In this document: positions 44,479-56,700 of the stretch, one piece after another | Layout of the letters: every line of letters starts with the position of its first letter | How positions within the stretch are numbered: position 1 is the first letter of the stretch | Assembly: GCF_017901175.1 (NCBI RefSeq) | Contig: NZ_CP072793.1 | Span: 1,426,001-1,490,000 of the forward strand | Length of the DNA stretch: 64,000 nucleotides | Direction of reading: 5' to 3' | DNA from: Thiothrix unzii | GTDB lineage: Bacteria > Pseudomonadota > Gammaproteobacteria > Thiotrichales > Thiotrichaceae | Position numbers and translations under genes: made by a program | The notes under the pieces: model-generated | The model's database searches: none | Seen by the model: the letters and a program-made list of their open reading frames with translations, nothing else | What the model was told of the DNA's origin: nothing

Positions 44479-44961
44479 ATGAAAAAAGTTAGCTTATTCG
44501 TTGATGTGCAAAATATTTACTACACCACCCGCGCGGTTTACGGTTGCAGTTTTGATTACAACCGTTTTTGGCAACAAGCCACCGCTGGTCGTGAAGTGGT
44601 GCAGGCGTGCGCGTATGCGATTGCGCGTGATGACGACAAGCAGCGGCAATTTCAGAATATTTTGCGTGCCATTGGTTTTGAGGTGAAGCTGAAACCGTAT
44701 ATCCAGCGCAGTGACGGTTCTGCCAAAGGCGATTGGGATGTGGGAATTACCTTGGATGTGATTGAAGCAGCCGCAACCACCGACATAATCGTGTTGGCTT
44801 CGGGCGATGGTGATTTTGATCTGTTATTGCGCAAGGCTAATGCGCGTTACGGGGTGGAAACCGAAGTGTACGGTGTGCCGGGTTTGACCGCGAATACCTT
44901 AATGCAGGCGGCGACGCGCTATATACCGGTTGCTGATCGCTTGCTGCTGAGGAGTAAATAA
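44479..44961 (+). CDS. NYN (LabA/DUF88) domain protein, putative RNase
   Basis: The 160-residue protein has the NYN fold acidic set: LFVDVQNIYYTTR (Asp 9), GDWDVGITLDVIEAA near 86, and LASGDGDFDLLLRKA near 110. This LabA/TIGR00288-type group are PIN-like RNases or RNA-binding regulators. The gene stands 2 nt before thiL, so the two are cotranscribed. Substrate unknown. Confidence 0.85.
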   Translation: MKKVSLFVDVQNIYYTTRAVYGCSFDYNRFWQQATAGREVVQACAYAIARDDDKQRQFQNILRAIGFEVKLKPYIQRSDGSAKGDWDVGITLDVIEAAATTDIIVLASGDGDFDLLLRKANARYGVETEVYGVPGLTANTLMQAATRYIPVADRLLLRSK

Positions 44962-44963
44962 GC

Positions 44964-45926
44964 ATGGCGCAAGTGTCTGAATTTGATCTGATCCGCGATT
45001 ATTTTCGGTGGGATCAACCACCGGATTCGGTGCGTGTTGGGGTTGGTGATGATGCGGCGATTTTGCGGGTTCCAGCGGGCAGTGAATTGGTAGTGTCGGT
45101 AGATACCTTTAATGCAGGGATTCATTTTCCGCACGAAACCCCGCCTCATGCGATTGGTTATAAAGCGTTGGCGGTAAATTTAAGCGATTTAGCGGCAATG
45201 GGGGCGACACCGGCATGGTTTACCTTGGCGATTTCCCTGCCACAAGCGGATGCGCAATGGGTGGCGGAATTAGCGCGTGGAATGCGTGAACTGGCGCAGC
45301 AGCACAATATTTTTCTGGTGGGGGGCGATACCACGCGCGGAGCATTGAGTATTACGGTGCAAGTGATGGGGTTTGTGCCGTGCGGTGCGGGGTTATTGCG
45401 TAGTCATGCGCAACACGGCGATTTAATTGCTGTTTCCGGGACATTGGGCGATGCCGCAGCGGGTTTGGCGGTGGTGCAACAGCGATTGCAGTTACCCATA
45501 GCGGCAGCGGATTATTGTGTGCAACGCTTGAATTATCCGACCCCACGCAATGCCTTGAGTCATTTGCTGCAACAACACGCACACGCTTGTATGGATATTT
45601 CCGATGGGTTATTGGCAGATTTAGGCCATATTTTGCAAGCATCGGGCGTGGGGGCGCGGCTTGATCACGAGCTTTTGCCTTGGTCGGAGGCTTTACAAGC
45701 GATGCCGCAAGCGCAACGTTTAGGTTTCGCGCTTAGTGGCGGGGATGATTATGAGTTATTATTCACTGTGCCACCTGATGCATTAGCAGCGTTAATAATG
45801 GCAGCAAATGTTGTGGGGGTGCGCATTACCGTGATTGGTGAAGTGGATAAAATGCAGCAAGGATTGCTTATGAATCATAGGCTTTCGGATGGAAGGCGCG
45901 GCTACGAGCATTTTTCTTCAGAATGA
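44964..45926 (+). CDS. thiL: Thiamine-monophosphate kinase
   Basis: It phosphorylates thiamine monophosphate to the active diphosphate. 320 aa, AIR-synthase superfamily. VGVGDDAAILRVP near residue 25, VSVDTFNAGIHFPHETPPHAIGYKALAVNLSDLAAMGA, FLVGGDTTRGALSITVQVMG and a C-terminal ALSGGDDYELLFTVP. GAGGAG lies upstream, in the end of the NYN gene. Confidence 0.95.
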   Translation: MAQVSEFDLIRDYFRWDQPPDSVRVGVGDDAAILRVPAGSELVVSVDTFNAGIHFPHETPPHAIGYKALAVNLSDLAAMGATPAWFTLAISLPQADAQWVAELARGMRELAQQHNIFLVGGDTTRGALSITVQVMGFVPCGAGLLRSHAQHGDLIAVSGTLGDAAAGLAVVQQRLQLPIAAADYCVQRLNYPTPRNALSHLLQQHAHACMDISDGLLADLGHILQASGVGARLDHELLPWSEALQAMPQAQRLGFALSGGDDYELLFTVPPDALAALIMAANVVGVRITVIGEVDKMQQGLLMNHRLSDGRRGYEHFSSE

Positions 45927-45996
45927 ATCCTTGTTTGCGAAACTTCAGGAAGATAAGATTGTCTACCAATACAACAACTACTTAGGGCCTTTTATT

Positions 45997-46551
45997 ATGC
46001 AAAACAAAATGAAACTGGGGGCTGCCAGCCTCACTTTGGCAGTATTGATGTCTGGTTGCGCACCGATGGCAAGCACGACACCGCAAGCGTCAGCAACGGG
46101 TGATTATAATACGGGTGGCAGCTATGCTGCGGGCACGACTGGTGCTTATGATCCCAATGCAGCGGCTCCGGCTGCGAATAACTACTACGATTACAGCAGT
46201 GGCTCTTCGTCAACAGGAGCAGCCGCGCCGTCTTCGTCGGGTTACGACAATTATTACGCAAATAGTACGGGTGGTTCATCCGGTGGTTCTTACGATTACA
46301 ACAGCGGTTCTACGGGCGGTAGCAATGGCAGTGCCAGCGGCTCTTACGCCGTACAGGTATTAGCCAGCCCTAACCGTGGCACGGCAGAATCCATGTTGAG
46401 CCAAATGCGTTCTGCGGGCTTCACTGCGGTGATTGATAATGTGGGTGGCTACTATAAAGTGCGCATCCCGTATGGCAGTGCCAGTGAAGCGAAAGCCAGT
46501 TTAGGCCGTGTACGCAGCACTGTGCCGGATGCGTTTTACACGACCCGCTAA
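45997..46551 (+). CDS. SPOR-domain lipoprotein
   Basis: The 184-residue protein starts at ATG 45997 (AGGG upstream); an earlier in-frame ATG overlapping thiL is unlikely. Lipoprotein signal with VLMSGC. Residues 30-110 are a Gly/Ser/Tyr/Asn low-complexity linker (YYDYSSGSSS, repeated). The C-terminal 75 residues are a SPOR domain (SYAVQVLASPNRGTAESMLSQMRSAGFTAVIDNVGGYYKVRIPYG), which binds denuded glycan strands. Likely a cell-division or envelope protein anchored in the outer membrane. Confidence 0.85.
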   Translation: MQNKMKLGAASLTLAVLMSGCAPMASTTPQASATGDYNTGGSYAAGTTGAYDPNAAAPAANNYYDYSSGSSSTGAAAPSSSGYDNYYANSTGGSSGGSYDYNSGSTGGSNGSASGSYAVQVLASPNRGTAESMLSQMRSAGFTAVIDNVGGYYKVRIPYGSASEAKASLGRVRSTVPDAFYTTR

Positions 46552-46575
46552 GGTGCGCGATTCTTCCTTCTCGTT

Positions 46576-46601
46576 CCCTTCACTCCTTACGGGAGGAAGG
46601 G
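46576..46601. terminator. Hairpin after the SPOR gene
   Basis: CCCTTC pairs with GAAGGG and CTCC with GGAG around a TTACG loop, with one bulged A. It lies 25 bp after the SPOR gene stop. There is no strong T-run, so termination is likely but not certain. Confidence 0.45.
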
Positions 46602-46655
46602 GCGGGGACGGAGAGTAGTGAAACCGACTGATTTTAATCATAAAAAAGACGTGTC

Positions 46656-48445
<1,790 letters not shown>

Positions 48446-48447
48446 GC

Positions 48448-48903
48448 TTAATGCGTCCCTGAATGCCCGAAGCCACCTGTGCCCCGGTCTGATTGATTGA
48501 AATCGTCCACTGCCTGCAAGCTGACTTGTACCACGGGTACAAACACCAATTGCGCGATGCGTTCGCCCGGTTCGATGGTGAAACTGTCCTGCCCACGATT
48601 CCAGCAGGAAATCAGCAATTGTCCCTGATAATCGGAGTCAATTAAACCGACTAAATTGCCCAACACAATGCCGTGTTTATGCCCCAAACCGGAGCGCGGC
48701 AAAATCACCGCCGCTAAACCGGGGTCGCCAATATGAATCGCTAAACCGGTTGGAATCAAGGTGGTATCACCGGGATTTAACGTAAGTGCGCTATCTAAAC
48801 AGGCGCGTAAATCCATCCCGGCTGAACCCGTAGTCGCATAAGCGGGGAGGGGAAATGCCGTGCCAATGCGCGGGTCGAGGATTTTGTATTCAATGGCGGT
48901 CAT
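48448..48903 (-). CDS. dut: dUTP diphosphatase
   Basis: It hydrolyses dUTP to dUMP, keeping uracil out of DNA. 151 aa, trimeric dUTPase. All five motifs are present: [38 protein letters not shown] with the catalytic Asp, [11 protein letters not shown], and [10 protein letters not shown]. Its ATG overlaps the coaBC stop by 4 nt; the classic coaBC-dut pair. Confidence 0.97.
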   Translation of the reverse strand: MTAIEYKILDPRIGTAFPLPAYATTGSAGMDLRACLDSALTLNPGDTTLIPTGLAIHIGDPGLAAVILPRSGLGHKHGIVLGNLVGLIDSDYQGQLLISCWNRGQDSFTIEPGERIAQLVFVPVVQVSLQAVDDFNQSDRGTGGFGHSGTH

Positions 48904-50111
48904 GCAAACGGTTTCCGTGTGTGGTATTGCGCAGCAACAAGTTTCAACAACTCATGGGCAAGCGTGTGCTTGTCCATCTCTGGCAGCGAAGTATGCCCGT
49001 CCTTCCACACGACTTCCAGCGCGTTGGTGGGTTGATCAAACGCTTTGCCATCCGCCACCGAATTTGCCGCGATCATGTCTAACCCTTTGCGTTCGAGTTT
49101 GCCGCGTGCGTAAGCCATGACATCGTTGGTTTCCGCCGCAAAACCCACGGTAAAAAGCTGTGGGTGGGCGAGTTTAATGGTGGCTAAGACATCCGTGGTT
49201 TTTTTCATCGCCAGTTCTAACACATCGGCATTTTTCTTGATTTTCTGCGCTGCCACGCTGATCGGGGTGTAATCCGCAACGGCGGCGGTGGCAATAAAAA
49301 TGTCCGCATCAGTGGCGTGTGCTTGGGTTGCGACTAACATATCAGCGGCGGACTCCACCCCGATACGTTGCACACGCGGTGGGCATTCCAGCGCGACTGG
49401 CCCTGAAATTAACGTGACTTGCGCACCCATCGCCGTAGCGGCCTTGGCAATCGCGTAACCCATTTTACCGGAGCTGCGATTGGTTAAAAAGCGTACCGGA
49501 TCAATCGCTTCGCGGGTAGGGCCTGCGGTAATCAATACCCGCTTGCCTTGCAAGAGCGCGTTGGTGCTGCAACAACTGCTTAATGCTTGCACCAATTCCG
49601 CCGGTTCTAACATCCGCCCCATACCCGTATCGCCGCAGGCTTGCACCCCTTCAGCGGGACCGAATACCCTTACTCCGCGTGCTTTGAGGGTTTGTAAGTT
49701 GTGTTGGGTGGCGGCATTTTTCCACATTTGTTGGTTCATCGCAGGCGCGACCATCAACTGTGCGGCAGATGCGAGGCAAACCGTGCTGAGTAAATCATCC
49801 GCAAAACCGTAAGTTAACCGCGCCAGTACATTGGCGGTGGCGGGTGCGATCAGGATCAGCTCCGCCCAGCGTGCGAGTTCAATATGCCCCATCCCTAACT
49901 CGGCTTGTGGGTCGAGCAATTCGGTATGCACGGGATTTCCCGACAACGCCTGCATCGTCAGGGGCGTAATGAATTGCTGGGCGGAAGCGGTCATGCAAAC
50001 CCGCACGTTCGCACCTTGTTTAATCAACAAGCGTACCAGTTCAGCGGATTTATACGCGGCGATACCACCACTTATCCCTAAAAGAATGTTTTTACCGTGA
50101 AGGAATGACAT
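48900..50111 (-). CDS. coaBC: Bifunctional phosphopantothenoylcysteine synthetase/decarboxylase
   Basis: Two steps of coenzyme A synthesis, 403 aa. The N-terminal flavoprotein decarboxylase has [18 protein letters not shown], the [19 protein letters not shown] region and the [10 protein letters not shown] motif. The C-terminal ligase has [27 protein letters not shown] and [18 protein letters not shown]. It is the head gene of the operon, 19 nt from and divergent to radC. Confidence 0.96.
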   Translation of the reverse strand: MSFLHGKNILLGISGGIAAYKSAELVRLLIKQGANVRVCMTASAQQFITPLTMQALSGNPVHTELLDPQAELGMGHIELARWAELILIAPATANVLARLTYGFADDLLSTVCLASAAQLMVAPAMNQQMWKNAATQHNLQTLKARGVRVFGPAEGVQACGDTGMGRMLEPAELVQALSSCCSTNALLQGKRVLITAGPTREAIDPVRFLTNRSSGKMGYAIAKAATAMGAQVTLISGPVALECPPRVQRIGVESAADMLVATQAHATDADIFIATAAVADYTPISVAAQKIKKNADVLELAMKKTTDVLATIKLAHPQLFTVGFAAETNDVMAYARGKLERKGLDMIAANSVADGKAFDQPTNALEVVWKDGHTSLPEMDKHTLAHELLKLVAAQYHTRKPFA

Positions 50112-50130
50112 AAGATTTGCATCCTAACCC

Positions 50131-50823
50131 ATGAATAAAAAAGCGAAAATAATGGCAATTACCGACTGGCCTGTGGATGAACGACCACGCGAAAAACTCT
50201 TAGCACGCGGCTCGCAAGCCCTGTCTGATGCCGAATTACTGGCTATTTTCCTGCGCGTTGGGGTCAAGGGCAAAACCGCCGTCGACCTGTCGCGGGAGCT
50301 ATTACAAACGTTCGGTAGTTTACGGCAATTATTTGATGCAGATGCACAAAAATTTTGTGCAACGCACGGTATGGGCGAAGCCAAGTACGTGCAATTGCAA
50401 GCAGTGCTGGAAATGTCGCGCCGCTATCTGGCGGAAAATATGCGCCGAGGTGACCCCTTGAGTGACCCGGATGCGGTGCGTTATTACCTGACCGCGAAAT
50501 TGCGCGATTACCGCTCAGAAGTGTTTGCGTGCCTGTTTTTGGACAATCGCCATCGCGTCATCCAGTACGAGGAAATGTTCCACGGAACGATTGACGGCGC
50601 GTCAGTGCATCCGCGTGAAGTGGTGCGGCGTGCCTTACACCACAATGCGGCGGCAGTCATTTTTGCACACAACCACCCGTCCGGCGTGGCAGAACCGAGT
50701 CAGGCGGATGAGCGCATCACCCAAAAACTCAAAGACGCGCTACACCTGATTGATGTGCGCGTACTGGATCATTTTGTCATCGGTGACAGCGTGGTGTCGT
50801 TTGCGGAAAGGGGGATGTTATAA
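50131..50823 (+). CDS. radC: RadC-family JAB/MPN protein
   Basis: The 230-residue protein (ATG 50131 or 50152) has an N-terminal helix-hairpin-helix region ([34 protein letters not shown]). The C-terminal MPN domain has the JAMM metal motif [15 protein letters not shown] and [16 protein letters not shown]. Annotated as a DNA repair protein by tradition, though RadC function is unsettled. Divergent from coaBC, as in E. coli. Its end overlaps the oxidase gene by 6 nt. Confidence 0.93.
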   Translation: MNKKAKIMAITDWPVDERPREKLLARGSQALSDAELLAIFLRVGVKGKTAVDLSRELLQTFGSLRQLFDADAQKFCATHGMGEAKYVQLQAVLEMSRRYLAENMRRGDPLSDPDAVRYYLTAKLRDYRSEVFACLFLDNRHRVIQYEEMFHGTIDGASVHPREVVRRALHHNAAAVIFAHNHPSGVAEPSQADERITQKLKDALHLIDVRVLDHFVIGDSVVSFAERGML

Positions 50824-52257
50824 ACGCACGCTCTGCGGATGCCGAATACGATTATCCGGGTCAAATTGCCGCTTTAACGCCTGTAAACGCGGGTAATTGT
50901 CGCCGTAATACGCGGTTTCCCATGCTTTGATTTCGACATCTGGGTAATTGCGGTAATGCGCTTTGATGCCACCAGCGGTTAACATTCCTTGAATCTCGCG
51001 CACAATGCTTTCTGCCTCTTTGGTTTGGGTAGCTTTGTCGTAGTAGGTTTGTAATTCGCCTAAAAATCCGAAGGCACGGTGAGGGTAAGCGGCGGTGTTT
51101 GCCATACCTGCTTTATTAATTTCCCCGCCCAAGGTATTGATCTGTAAAAGGGTTGTCATTTTGGCGGCAGCTATTTTCTTGGCAATAGCAGGTAACAACG
51201 TTTTAATGTCGCTGAAGCTGTGGTAGTAACCCGCCGAAACGTTTTTGAAATACATGGGGTCAACGCCGCCTTTATAGCGTTGAATGCCCGCTAAAAAGCT
51301 GTCTTTGCGCGGAGTCATTACTTCGGTAGCACCCGTTTTGAGTTTGGCGAGGATGATTTTGAGTGTTGCGCTGGGGGTAGGGGCGGTATCTGTTAGTAAT
51401 ACCGTGAGGTGTTTGCCATTAAGTACCCACGATGAATACGCTGTATTAGGTAAGTTTTTCATCAGTTCAAACCAGCGTTCGGCTAATTGCGTGGCAGCTT
51501 CCGGGGTTAAATTGCGGTATTTGTAGCGGTGGCTGCTGAAATACGTCGGGGTTGGGTGGGTGTTGAATTCCAGTTCGGTAATAATCCCGAAATTGCCATT
51601 GCCGCCGCCTTTGCACGCCCACAGTAGTTCAGCATTGTCTTTAGAATCATGAACTTTTCCCGTGCCATCGACCATGCGTACCCGTTGCAGGCTATCGCAG
51701 GTCAACCCGAATTGCCGCCCGAAAAAGCCGTAACCGCCACCTAAGGTTAAACCAGCCACGCCCACACCTGCGCACGAACCCGCCGGAATCAGGCGTTTGT
51801 ATTGGTTGAGGTATTCGTAAACACCGCCGAGTTTTGCTCCAGGTTGGATAATCAGGCGTTTAGTGGTGGCGTTGTATTGCGGTTTATTCATGCCCGAAAG
51901 GTCGATCATTAAGCCACCGTCATTGGTGGAAAATCCTTCAAAACTGTGCCCGCCACTTTTTACCGCAATCGGTAGCTCGGCTTGACGTGCGTAGGCGACC
52001 GCTTCCTGCACACCTTTTTCATTGGCACACACCGCGATAATTTTGGGCATGGCGGTAATGCGTTTATTAAAAATTTGGCGATGTTTCAGGTAATTTGCAT
52101 CGTTACGCTGCAAAAAGCGCACATTATTGCTGGAAGGTGGTGCAGTATTGTCAGCATTAGCAGCAACAGGGTAATAAAAGGCCGGAATGCTCGCGGCAAG
52201 TACTAAGGCATCCAGCAGGAATTGGCGACGCTGCGGATTGATGGTGGAATCTGGCAT
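50818..52257 (-). CDS. Tat-exported FAD-linked oxidase (berberine-bridge type)
   Basis: The 479-residue flavoprotein has a twin-arginine signal ([23 protein letters not shown]). The FAD_binding_4 domain has [24 protein letters not shown] and [21 protein letters not shown]; His of SGGH and Cys of SCAG are positioned for bicovalent FAD attachment. A BBE segment closes the C-terminus ([37 protein letters not shown]). It likely oxidises sugars or alkaloid-like alcohols with oxygen in the periplasm; the substrate is unknown. Confidence 0.85.
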   Translation of the reverse strand: MPDSTINPQRRQFLLDALVLAASIPAFYYPVAANADNTAPPSSNNVRFLQRNDANYLKHRQIFNKRITAMPKIIAVCANEKGVQEAVAYARQAELPIAVKSGGHSFEGFSTNDGGLMIDLSGMNKPQYNATTKRLIIQPGAKLGGVYEYLNQYKRLIPAGSCAGVGVAGLTLGGGYGFFGRQFGLTCDSLQRVRMVDGTGKVHDSKDNAELLWACKGGGNGNFGIITELEFNTHPTPTYFSSHRYKYRNLTPEAATQLAERWFELMKNLPNTAYSSWVLNGKHLTVLLTDTAPTPSATLKIILAKLKTGATEVMTPRKDSFLAGIQRYKGGVDPMYFKNVSAGYYHSFSDIKTLLPAIAKKIAAAKMTTLLQINTLGGEINKAGMANTAAYPHRAFGFLGELQTYYDKATQTKEAESIVREIQGMLTAGGIKAHYRNYPDVEIKAWETAYYGDNYPRLQALKRQFDPDNRIRHPQSVRL

Positions 52258-52449
52258 AAGTAACTCCTGTGAATGATTGAGGTTATTGTAGGTGGATTCG
52301 TGATTTTTTACAGAGCTTAATCCCTTGTTAATCCAAGGTGAAGTGAGTGTGGTGGATAATTTTTGATTTATTTCAATGCGGCTGACAGGGCTTTTCAGGC
52401 ACTTTCCACCGCTGTTTTAACACGGTATGTAGCATTTTGAGGTATGACG

Positions 52450-53091
52450 ATGAATAAGTATGTATTAATGGTTAGTTTGGTGGCTTTGTTGACTGCTTGT
52501 GGTGAAAAATCCGAACAAGCAGCCGCACCTGCTGACGCGCCTAAAACAGCCCAACAGGTTGCTGCTCCAGCGGCTGCTGCTGCACAGGGTAATGATAAAG
52601 CAGCTTTGGTTGAGCAAGCGAAAGGCGCGGTACAAGCCTTGGGCGGTACACTCAAAGGCGAACTCGAAGCGGCAATGAAAGCGGGCGGCCCTGTTGAAGC
52701 CATGAACATTTGCCACACTAAAGCCCCGGAAATTGCCAAAGCAGTATCAGCGGAAAAAGGCATGGAAATCAGCCGGGTCAGTCTGAAAAATCGTAACCCG
52801 GAAATGGGAGCAGCGAATGAATGGCAAGTGGCCGTTTTAAATGATTTTGAAGCCAAAAAAGCAGCGGGTGAAGATCCTGCAACAATGGCTTATGCGGAAG
52901 TGGTTGATAAAGAATTCCGCTTTATGAAAGCGATTCCAACCGGCGCGGTTTGTTTAAAATGCCACGGCACAGATCTTAACCCGGAAGTTACTGCGAAATT
53001 GACCGAACTTTACCCACAAGATAAAGCCACAGGGTATAAAGAAGGGGATTTACGTGGTGCGTTTGTGGTGGTTAAACAGTTGACTCAGTAA
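52450..53091 (+). CDS. Haem c lipoprotein of the DUF3365 family
   Basis: The 213-residue protein starts at ATG 52450 with GAGG 7 nt upstream. Lipoprotein signal ends LLTAC, then an Ala/Pro linker. The DUF3365 body has AMNICHTKAPEIAKAVS and a single haem-binding CLKCH near residue 174, followed by DLRGAFVVVKQL. A periplasmic redox or sensor role is typical. Confidence 0.85.
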   Translation: MNKYVLMVSLVALLTACGEKSEQAAAPADAPKTAQQVAAPAAAAAQGNDKAALVEQAKGAVQALGGTLKGELEAAMKAGGPVEAMNICHTKAPEIAKAVSAEKGMEISRVSLKNRNPEMGAANEWQVAVLNDFEAKKAAGEDPATMAYAEVVDKEFRFMKAIPTGAVCLKCHGTDLNPEVTAKLTELYPQDKATGYKEGDLRGAFVVVKQLTQ

Positions 53092-53100
53092 GCACGAAGT

Positions 53101-53132
53101 TTGGTGTTGCTGAGCAGATTCAGCAGCACCAA
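53101..53132. terminator. Bidirectional hairpin between convergent genes
   Basis: Arms TTGGTGTTGCTGA and TCAGCAGCACCAA (13 bp, one G-T mismatch) with a 6-nt loop. It lies between the haem c gene and the convergent 53146-53589 gene, the position of a shared terminator. Confidence 0.65.
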
Positions 53133-53145
53133 TTCAACTGGCTGT

Positions 53146-53589
53146 TTACAGTTTTCTAAATGCTGCCGCAATATCTTCGACTTGCAGATCTTTGAACGCT
53201 TTTAATTGAGGTTCTGGCTCTGGCATAACCACGTATTCAGATGGAATAGCAAGACTTAATGCGCGGGTTTGTACGTTAAACGTGGCTTTATCTTTGGAGA
53301 GTTCTACGGCAGGGCGGGGAAATTTATACAACTTTGAATAAAAACACAGTTTATAAAAGCCACTGCTGAGTTTAATCTTTTTGGCGTAAAATGAGGTTTC
53401 TGTTGGTTCTGGAATTTTACTGATGGCGATAATGTTTTCTTGGCTCACATCAAATTGCAGCCAATCACCGGATGACCAGCCCAGTTTTCTGAACAGCCCC
53501 GAACCGAAAGATAAGCAGAGATTGCTTCTCCCGCCTATATCTTCCATACCCAAAATAATATCGAAACTTCCCGAAGATTTTGTAGTCAT
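53146..53589 (-). CDS. Hypothetical protein upstream of smc
   Basis: I do not recognise this 147-residue soluble protein. The N-terminal half contains SLCLSFGSGLFRKLGWSSGDWLQFDVSQEN-like beta structure, which recalls small swapped-hairpin proteins. The C-terminus is helical and acidic (KAFKDLQVEDIAAAFRKL). GGGAAAGGG lies before the ATG, a strong ribosome site. It is divergent from smc. Confidence 0.5.
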   Translation of the reverse strand: MTTKSSGSFDIILGMEDIGGRSNLCLSFGSGLFRKLGWSSGDWLQFDVSQENIIAISKIPEPTETSFYAKKIKLSSGFYKLCFYSKLYKFPRPAVELSKDKATFNVQTRALSLAIPSEYVVMPEPEPQLKAFKDLQVEDIAAAFRKL

Positions 53590-53779
53590 CCCTTTCCCAT
53601 AATCGTATCTGACTCGCTCACACTGCGCTGTGTTTGAATATTAGCACAAATGCTTCCCTAATAAAGCATTGCGTGTTGCCGTGGGTAGCATGTGCGATGA
53701 TTTGCAGCTAATGCTGGCGTTTGTGAGTGGCTCTCCGGTAAAATCGCCCGCCTTGTGACTAACAATAAGCAGTTGAACC

Positions 53780-56700
53780 GTGCGCTTAAGTAAAATCCGC
53801 ATTGCCGGATTCAAGAGTTTCGTTGATCCCGTGACCTTAGATTTACGCAGTAACCTTACGGGTATTCTCGGCCCTAATGGTTGTGGCAAATCCAATACCA
53901 TTGATGCGGTACGCTGGGTTATGGGCGAATCTTCGGCTAAACATTTGCGCGGCGCGTCAATGGAAGACGTGATTTTCAATGGTTCAGCTTCACGTAAACC
54001 TGTAGGTTTGGCTTCGGTCGAATTGGTGTTTGATAACAGCGATGGCAAACTCGGCGGCGAATACGCGCAATACGCCGAAATCTCGGTCAAACGCCAAGTC
54101 AGCCGCGACGGCGATTCCAAATATTTTCTCAATGGCGCGAAATGTCGCCGCCGCGATATTACTGATATTTTTCTTGGCACCGGTTTGGGGCCACGCAGTT
54201 ACGCCATTATTGAACAGGGGATGATTTCGCGCTTGATTGAGGCGAAACCCGAAGAGTTGCGCAATACCCTCGAAGAAGCAGCGGGCATTTCACGTTACAA
54301 AGAGCGGCGGCGTGAAACCGAAACCCGGATGACGCATACCCGTGAAAACCTGGAACGCTTAACCGACTTGCGGGATGAGTTGGAAAAGCAGCTTGAACGC
54401 CTTGATAAACAAGCCAAAGCCGCCCAGCGTTTTCGGGAATGGCGCGAGCAAGAACGGCAGTTGGAAGCGTCTGTATTGCTGTGTCAATGGGAGGCGTTGC
54501 AGCAAGATGGTGCGCAACGTTTGCGCGAACTCAGTCAGCAATCAACGACTTACCAAGCACAAATGATGCAAGTACGTCAGTTAGAAACTCAACTGGAAGC
54601 CTTACGCAGCGATTACCACAGTGCCAATGAAACCCTTAATGCGGTGCAGGGTGAGTATTACCAAGCGGGTGCGGAAATTGCGCGACTTGAGCAAACGATT
54701 CAACACCAGCGTGATATTCAACGCCGTCAGCAGCAAGCCTTACAACAAGCCCAACAAAGCATCACGGAAACCCAGCGTCACGCGGACGAAGACCGGATTA
54801 AATTGACCCAAAGCGAGGCGATGCTTGCCGAATGGGAGCCGCGTGAAGCCGAAGTAGATGAGCAATTAAGTCTCGCTGAGGCGCAATTAGCCGAGGCCGA
54901 AGACCAACTTAACGACTGGCAAGAGCAGTGGCACGCCGTTCAGCAAGCCGTGGCAGAACCTACCCGCCAAGCGCAGGTCGAAAAAACCCGCATGGAACAG
55001 TTGGAGCGTCAACTCAACCAAACCGCGCAACGCGCCGAACGCTTGCAACAAGAAGCCACTCATTTAAGCACAGCTCGTTACAGCGAAGAGCGCGATGTAG
55101 TGAGCGAACAATGTCTTGAAGCCAGTAACGCGCACGCCGCCGCCGAAACGCAACTAACCCAATTGAATGCAGAGTTGGCAAGAAATCAGCAAACTCAACG
55201 CGAATGGCAGGCGCAACTTGATAACCAACGTTCACGCCGTCAAGCTTTGCAAGGGCGGTTGGCTTCCTTGGAAACCTTGCAACAAGCAGGGCTGGATAAA
55301 ACCAATAAAGCCCGCCAGCAATGGTTACAAACGCACGGTTTAAGCGCAAATCCGCGTTTGGCAGAGCAATTGCAGGTGGAAAGCGGTTGGGAAACGGCGG
55401 TGGAAGCGGTGTTAGGTGGCGATTTGGATGCGGTGGGGTTGGATGCTTTTCCTGAATTGACTGCCTTTCCGCAAGCGGGTGTCACTTTGTTGGAAACCAC
55501 GCAAACTGCGCTGCAAGCTTCAGCGCGTAGTCTTGCCAGTAAAGTGATTCAGCCCCACGCGGTGCTGCCTTGGTTAGCGCAGATTTATTGCGTGGAAACC
55601 TTGGATGAGGCTTTGGCACAGCGTGGCAGTTTATCGCCCACGGAATCGCTGGTAACACGCGACGGGGTATGGGTTGGTCGTCACTGGTTACGCAGTCGCC
55701 GCCAAAACGATGCCAACAGCGGTATTTTGCAGCGTCAGCAGGAAATTGATGGCTTGCGCGAACAGCTAATCCTTGTGGAAGCCAGTTTAACGGCGTTGCA
55801 AGACGATGCCGACGCACTGCGCGAACGTATTCGTGAGCAGGAGCAGCAACGCCAGTTTTTACAAACGGAAACTAATCGGTTGCACCGTGCGGAATCGGAA
55901 TTACGCAGTCGTTTGCACGCAGTACAACAGCGCATTGAACAATGGCAGCAACGTCGTCAACAGCTTGAGGCTGAACGCGAAGAGCTTGAAGCACAGCGAT
56001 TGCAACAGGCGGAAGATCACTTATTAGCTACCGAACGTCGCAACGAAGCCCTAGAGTGCTTGGAAATGGCGCAAAATGACCAAGAAGTGTTAGCCGATAG
56101 TCGCCATGATTTTCAGCAAGCGGTAACGGATGCGCGTCGTCAGCAGCGCGAATGGCAGGATCAGGCTCATGCTTTGCAATTGCGCCTTGAAACTAACCGC
56201 GCCCAGCGTGCTAACAGCCAACAGCAATTGGAGCGTGTTCACAGTCGTCTTGCGCTGCTGGAAGAACAGCACGCCACGCTCATTCTGCAACTGGAACAGC
56301 AGCAAGACCCGGATGCCGATTTGCAAATGGCACTGGAAACCGCGCTGGAACAACGGCTGCTGGTAGAAACCCAGTTGAGTCAAGCCCGTCAAGCGGTGCA
56401 AGGGTTGGAAGCGACGATTCGCACCCATGATCAAGAGCGATTACAATACGAACGTTTGGCAGAACAAAGCCGCACTTCGCAGGAAAATCGCAAACTCGAA
56501 TGGCAGGCAATTCAGGTACGCGAACAAACCACCGCTGAACAATTCGCCAAAACCGGCTTTGACCCCGCTACCTTGCGTGCACAATTAGTCGCTGAAGTGG
56601 ATGTCAACGCACTCCAGCAGCAATTGGAAGAAATTCAACGCCAGATTCAACGTTTGGGTGCTATTAATCTGGCAGCGATTGACGAATTCCGCGAGCAAAG

